DNA of 8,158 nucleotides. It comes from Pseudomonadota bacterium (GTDB taxonomy: Bacteria > Pseudomonadota > Alphaproteobacteria > Elsterales > Elsteraceae). Below, piece after piece: positions 5,957 through 8,158 of this stretch (position 1 is the first letter of the stretch; each line of letters begins with the position of its first letter). Where the stretch lies: assembly GCA_016195115.1 (NCBI GenBank), contig JACQAI010000726.1:1-8158 (forward strand), in the 5' to 3' direction. Under the pieces are notes generated by a model. The model saw only the letters and a program-made list of their open reading frames with translations, did no database searches and was not told where the DNA came from. A program made the position numbers and the translations under genes.

Positions 5957-6286
5957 ATGCTCGAGTTGCGCTATTATATCGCGGCAGATGGACACTCTCC
6001 GTTCAGCGATTGGCTTTCGGATCTGGACGCCGCTGTACGGGCGAAGATCGCCGCTTCGGTCATGCGTCTGGGACAAGGCAATCTCTCGAACGCCAAATCT
6101 CTTGGCGATGGTGTGCTCGAGTTCCGAATCAATTTCGGGCCGGGATACCGGCTCTATTTCGGTCGTGACGGCGCCACCGTGGTCATTCTGTTGACGGGCG
6201 GCACCAAGCGGCGGCAGCAGCGCGACATCGAACGCGCGAAAGAGTTGTGGGCAGCCTACAGGCAACGAAAGCGCGGAACGCGATAA
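5957..6286 (+). CDS. RelE/HigB-like (phage Gp49-type) toxin of a type II toxin-antitoxin pair
   Basis: This 109-residue basic protein matches the Gp49-like/HigB branch of the RelE/ParE superfamily, annotated as addiction module killer proteins. Members usually act as ribosome-dependent mRNA endonucleases. Diagnostic blocks are PFSDWLSDLD (15-24), RAKIAASVMRLGQGN (28-42), KSLGDGVLEFRINFGPGYRLYF (47-68), the hydrophobic strand VVILLTGG (75-82), and the C-terminal QQRDIERAKELWAAY (87-101). Length is normal and nothing suggests inactivation. Toxin precedes antitoxin, as in higBA systems, with a 12-bp gap. Local GC is clearly lower than in neighbours: by hand count 58 of 100 bases at 5961-6060 against 85 of 100 at 5521-5620. 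This suggests later acquisition. The ATG at 5957 lacks a ribosome binding site, so expression may depend on coupling to the upstream gene or on a leaderless transcript. Confidence 0.88.
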   Translation: MLELRYYIAADGHSPFSDWLSDLDAAVRAKIAASVMRLGQGNLSNAKSLGDGVLEFRINFGPGYRLYFGRDGATVVILLTGGTKRRQQRDIERAKELWAAYRQRKRGTR

Positions 6287-6298
6287 CGGGGACGAGGA

Positions 6299-6688
6299 AT
6301 GGCGCTGACACGAAGCTTCGACGCCCTGGTGCGCGACCATGTCGCACGCGACCCGGCATTCGCGGAAGCGCTGCTGCGCGAGGGCATCGAGGCCTTGCTT
6401 ACCGGAGACCTGGAAACCGGCAAGTCGATTCTGCGTGACTACGTCAAGGCGACGATCGGGTTCGAGAAACTCGGCCGGGCCACCGGCACGCAAGCCAAGA
6501 GCCTAATTCGGATGTTCGGGCCACGGGGCAACCCGCAAGCGCGCAACCTGTTCAGCGTGCTCGGATATCTTCAGAGGCGGGCCGGCCTCAAGCTGCGCCT
6601 GACGACGTCTCGGCCGGGCGCCTCGGGCAAAGGCCGAAGCCGCCCGGCGCGCTCAGGCAAGCGATCGACCAGGGCCAGGGCAGCCTAG
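6299..6688 (+). CDS. HTH antitoxin/transcriptional regulator partner of the toxin
   Basis: This 129-residue protein resembles the DNA-binding antidote proteins found directly downstream of Gp49/HigB-like toxins. Residues 1-50 are a helical N-terminus, with DPAFAEALLREGIEALLTGD at 18-37 and ETGKSILRDYV at 39-49. Residues 55-92 form a helix-turn-helix region, FEKLGRATGTQAKSLIRMFG followed by NPQARNLFSVLGYLQ. A 27-residue tail (103-129) rich in Arg, Lys, Ser and Gly carries about nine basic residues and no clear fold. The expected role is to neutralise the toxin by direct binding and to repress the shared promoter, perhaps at the palindrome at 5936-5953. The start is supported by GACGAGG at 6291-6297. 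It ends 4 bp from the stop of the convergent DUF4170 gene. Confidence 0.82.
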   Translation: MALTRSFDALVRDHVARDPAFAEALLREGIEALLTGDLETGKSILRDYVKATIGFEKLGRATGTQAKSLIRMFGPRGNPQARNLFSVLGYLQRRAGLKLRLTTSRPGASGKGRSRPARSGKRSTRARAA

Positions 6689-6692
6689 CGGT

Positions 6693-7088
6693 CTAAACCG
6701 TCGTCTCCTCGACGATGCGGTAGCGCTTGGTCGCGCTGTCGACGGTCGCCCAGGCGCGCGCCTGCCAGGCATCGTGCGCGGTCTTGTAGCTGTCGAACGG
6801 ACCGACGCGCTCTTCGCCGGTGCCCGGCACCAGATCGCGAAAGCCAGTGTCGGTGTAGTCGCCGCCGAGCACCCAGAAGCGTTGGCGCACCACGGGGCCC
6901 GGCTCCTCGACGATGCGGTAGCGCCGGTGCGCGTTGTCGACGGTCGCCCAGGCGCGCGCCGCCCAGGTCTGGCGTGCCGCCTTGTAGTTGTCGAACGGGC
7001 CGAGATGCTCTTCGGTTGTGCCGTCGACCACGCGGCTGAAATGCGTGTCGGTGTATTCGCCGCCGACCACCCAGTAACGACTCGTCAT
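6693..7088 (-). CDS. Tandem DUF4170 protein (two domain copies)
   Basis: This 131-residue protein consists of two copies of the DUF4170 domain, a short family of unknown function that I recall mainly from alphaproteobacteria. Copy 1 spans residues 4-62, starting RYWVVGGEYTDT and ending RYRIVEE; copy 2 spans 70-128, starting RFWVLGGDYTDT and ending in the same seven residues. Aligned by hand without gaps the copies share 39 of 59 residues (66%). Invariant blocks are YTDT, GPFD, ARAWATVD and RYRIVEE. Most family members I recall have a single domain, so this looks like an internal duplication. No signal peptide or membrane helix is visible and it is probably soluble. The ATG at 7088 has GAGG four bases upstream. 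It is divergent from ubiD and convergent with the antitoxin. No function can be assigned. Confidence 0.85.
   Translation of the reverse strand: MTSRYWVVGGEYTDTHFSRVVDGTTEEHLGPFDNYKAARQTWAARAWATVDNAHRRYRIVEEPGPVVRQRFWVLGGDYTDTGFRDLVPGTGEERVGPFDSYKTAHDAWQARAWATVDSATKRYRIVEETTV
6705..7080 (-). repeat. 198-bp-offset DNA repeat inside the DUF4170 gene
   Basis: The two domain copies are also recognisable at DNA level with a fixed offset of 198 bp. CTCCTCGACGATGCGGTAGC occurs at 6705-6724 and again at 6903-6922, and GTCGACGGTCGCCCAGGCGC recurs in both copies further on. The strong nucleotide match suggests either a fairly recent duplication or ongoing gene conversion between the copies. Confidence 0.75.
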
Positions 7089-7180
7089 GCCGCCTCGCGG
7101 ACGCTGGTGGGAGACAATAAGGGCGCGGACCGCGTAATCTTCAACCGTCGGCGCGGACCCGCGCGCCGGTCGGGGAATGC
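7089..7180. promoter_or_regulatory. Divergent intergenic region, DUF4170 gene and ubiD
   Basis: This 92-bp gap must supply promoters in both directions. Towards ubiD, GAGACA (7111-7116) and TAATCT (7135-7140), 18 bp apart, form a weak sigma-70-like pair. GGCGCGGACC occurs twice, at 7122-7131 and 7150-7159. CGGGGA at 7171-7176 is the likely ubiD ribosome binding site. No strong operator or riboswitch-like fold is apparent. Confidence 0.35.
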
Positions 7181-8158
7181 ATGCCGTACGCCAGTCTGCG
7201 CGACTTCATCGAGCGCCTCGAGCGCGACGGCCGGCTCGTGCGCGTCACGACACCGGTGTCGCCGATGCTCGAGATGACCGAGATCCAGACGCGATTGCTG
7301 GCGGACCGTGGCCCGGCCGTGCTGTTCGAGAACGTCGTCGGGCCGTCGGGCGCGCGCGCCGCCATGCCGGTGCTCGTCAACCTGTTCGGCACCGTCGAGC
7401 GCGTCGCCTGGGGCATGGATCGCGAGCCGCACCAGCTCCGCGAGATCGGCGAGACCCTCGCCTTCCTGCGCCAGCCCGAGCCGCCGGGCGGCTGGCGCGA
7501 GGCGCTCGACATGTGGCCGCTGCTGCGCACCGTGATGGCGATGAAGCCCAGGACCGTCGGCAGCGCACCCTGCCAGGAAGTGGTGCTCACCGGCGACGAC
7601 ATCGACCTCGGCAAGCTGCCGATCCAGACCTGCTGGCCGGGCGAGCCCGCGCCGCTCATCACCTGGCCGCTGATCGTGACGCAAGGACCCAACCCGGAAG
7701 GCGACAAGCAGGACAGCTACAATCTCGGCATCTATCGCCTGCAAGTGACCGGCAAGAACACCACGCTGATGCGCTGGCTGAAACATCGCGGCGGCGCGCA
7801 GCACCACCAGCGCTGGAAGGGCGCGGGCAAGCGCGAGCCGCTGCCGGTTGCGGCCGTGATCGGCGCCGATCCGGGAACGATCCTCGCCGCCGTCACGCCG
7901 GTGCCCGACACACTGTCGGAATATCAGTTCGCGGGACTCCTCAGAGGCAAGAAGGTCGAGCTGGTTGATTGCAAGACCGTGCCGCTCAAGGTGCCGGCCG
8001 AGGCCGAGATCGTGCTCGAGGGCCATGTCAGCCTCGACGACTACGGAGACGAAGGCCCCTACGGCGATCACACGGGCTACTACAACTCGGTCGAAAAGTT
8101 CCCGGTGTTCACGCTGAGCGCCATCACGATGCGCCGCCAGCCGATCTATCTCTCGACC
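7181..8158 (+). CDS. ubiD: UbiD, 3-polyprenyl-4-hydroxybenzoate decarboxylase (3' truncated by window edge)
   Basis: UbiD is a prenylated-FMN-dependent decarboxylase that removes the carboxyl group from 3-polyprenyl-4-hydroxybenzoate after the UbiA step. The first 326 residues are present; E. coli UbiD has about 497, so the C-terminal third lies beyond the window. The N-terminus MPYASLRDFIERLERDGRL is typical. Residues involved in cofactor and metal binding in the family are visible: Asn181 and Arg186 in YNLGIYR, His202 in KHRGGA, Glu247 in SEYQFAG. The active-site acidic motif EGPYGDHTGYY is at 291-301. These match the E. coli enzyme, supporting ubiquinone synthesis over another UbiD-family decarboxylation. 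The ATG at 7181 is preferred, with CGGGGA upstream; the ATG at 7177 is in another frame. UbiX, which makes the cofactor, is not in the window. Confidence 0.94.
   Translation, partial: MPYASLRDFIERLERDGRLVRVTTPVSPMLEMTEIQTRLLADRGPAVLFENVVGPSGARAAMPVLVNLFGTVERVAWGMDREPHQLREIGETLAFLRQPEPPGGWREALDMWPLLRTVMAMKPRTVGSAPCQEVVLTGDDIDLGKLPIQTCWPGEPAPLITWPLIVTQGPNPEGDKQDSYNLGIYRLQVTGKNTTLMRWLKHRGGAQHHQRWKGAGKREPLPVAAVIGADPGTILAAVTPVPDTLSEYQFAGLLRGKKVELVDCKTVPLKVPAEAEIVLEGHVSLDDYGDEGPYGDHTGYYNSVEKFPVFTLSAITMRRQPIYLST

Noticed and set aside
7085..8071. A 328-codon minus-strand open frame opposite ubiD
   Set aside because: It lies entirely over the conserved ubiD coding frame and the upstream gap, and has shadow-type composition.

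Overview
The window is a very GC-rich, gene-dense piece of a bacterial chromosome. Several families point to an alphaproteobacterium: a plant/proteobacterial-type glutamate-cysteine ligase, a METTL20-like EtfB methyltransferase, a DUF4170 protein, a HisKA_2-type histidine-kinase relative, and the gshA-rsmE-ubiA arrangement. No rRNA, tRNA, CRISPR array or insertion sequence is visible, and no stretch longer than about 160 bp lacks a gene.

Layout, left to right. (a) Positions 1-753 (+) are the C-terminal half of the metalloprotease TldD, cut by the window edge. (b) 795-1253 (+) is an unrecognised small Pro/Lys-rich protein, followed after 23 bp by a 230-residue HisKA_2-like protein (1277-1969) with an intact phosphoacceptor histidine but an eroded ATP-binding domain. 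(c) 1970-2128 is a convergent intergenic region filled by a 109-bp palindromic repeat element with perfect 10-bp terminal inverted repeats. (d) gshA (2129-3493) and rsmE (3540-4307) lie on the minus strand, with rsmE upstream. (e) A 62-bp divergent region separates rsmE from ubiA (4370-5284, +), whose stop overlaps the start of an EtfB-lysine-methyltransferase-like gene (5281-5940). (f) A RelE/HigB-type toxin (5957-6286) and its HTH antitoxin (6299-6688) follow. Their DNA is clearly less GC-rich, and a perfect 7-bp-arm palindrome lies across the junction with the methyltransferase gene. (g) A DUF4170 protein made of two tandem copies of the domain (6693-7088) is on the minus strand. (h) ubiD (7181 to the end, +) is truncated by the window edge.

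The functional core is ubiquinone and redox metabolism. UbiA prenylates 4-hydroxybenzoate and UbiD decarboxylates the product. The gene coupled to ubiA probably methylates EtfB, part of the flavoprotein that feeds electrons to the ubiquinone pool, and GshA makes the glutathione precursor. Most of the region is ordinary housekeeping DNA. The items most worth a second look are the pseudokinase-like protein, the toxin-antitoxin module with its operator-like palindrome, the duplicated DUF4170 protein, and the palindromic repeat. I see no convincing new multi-gene system.
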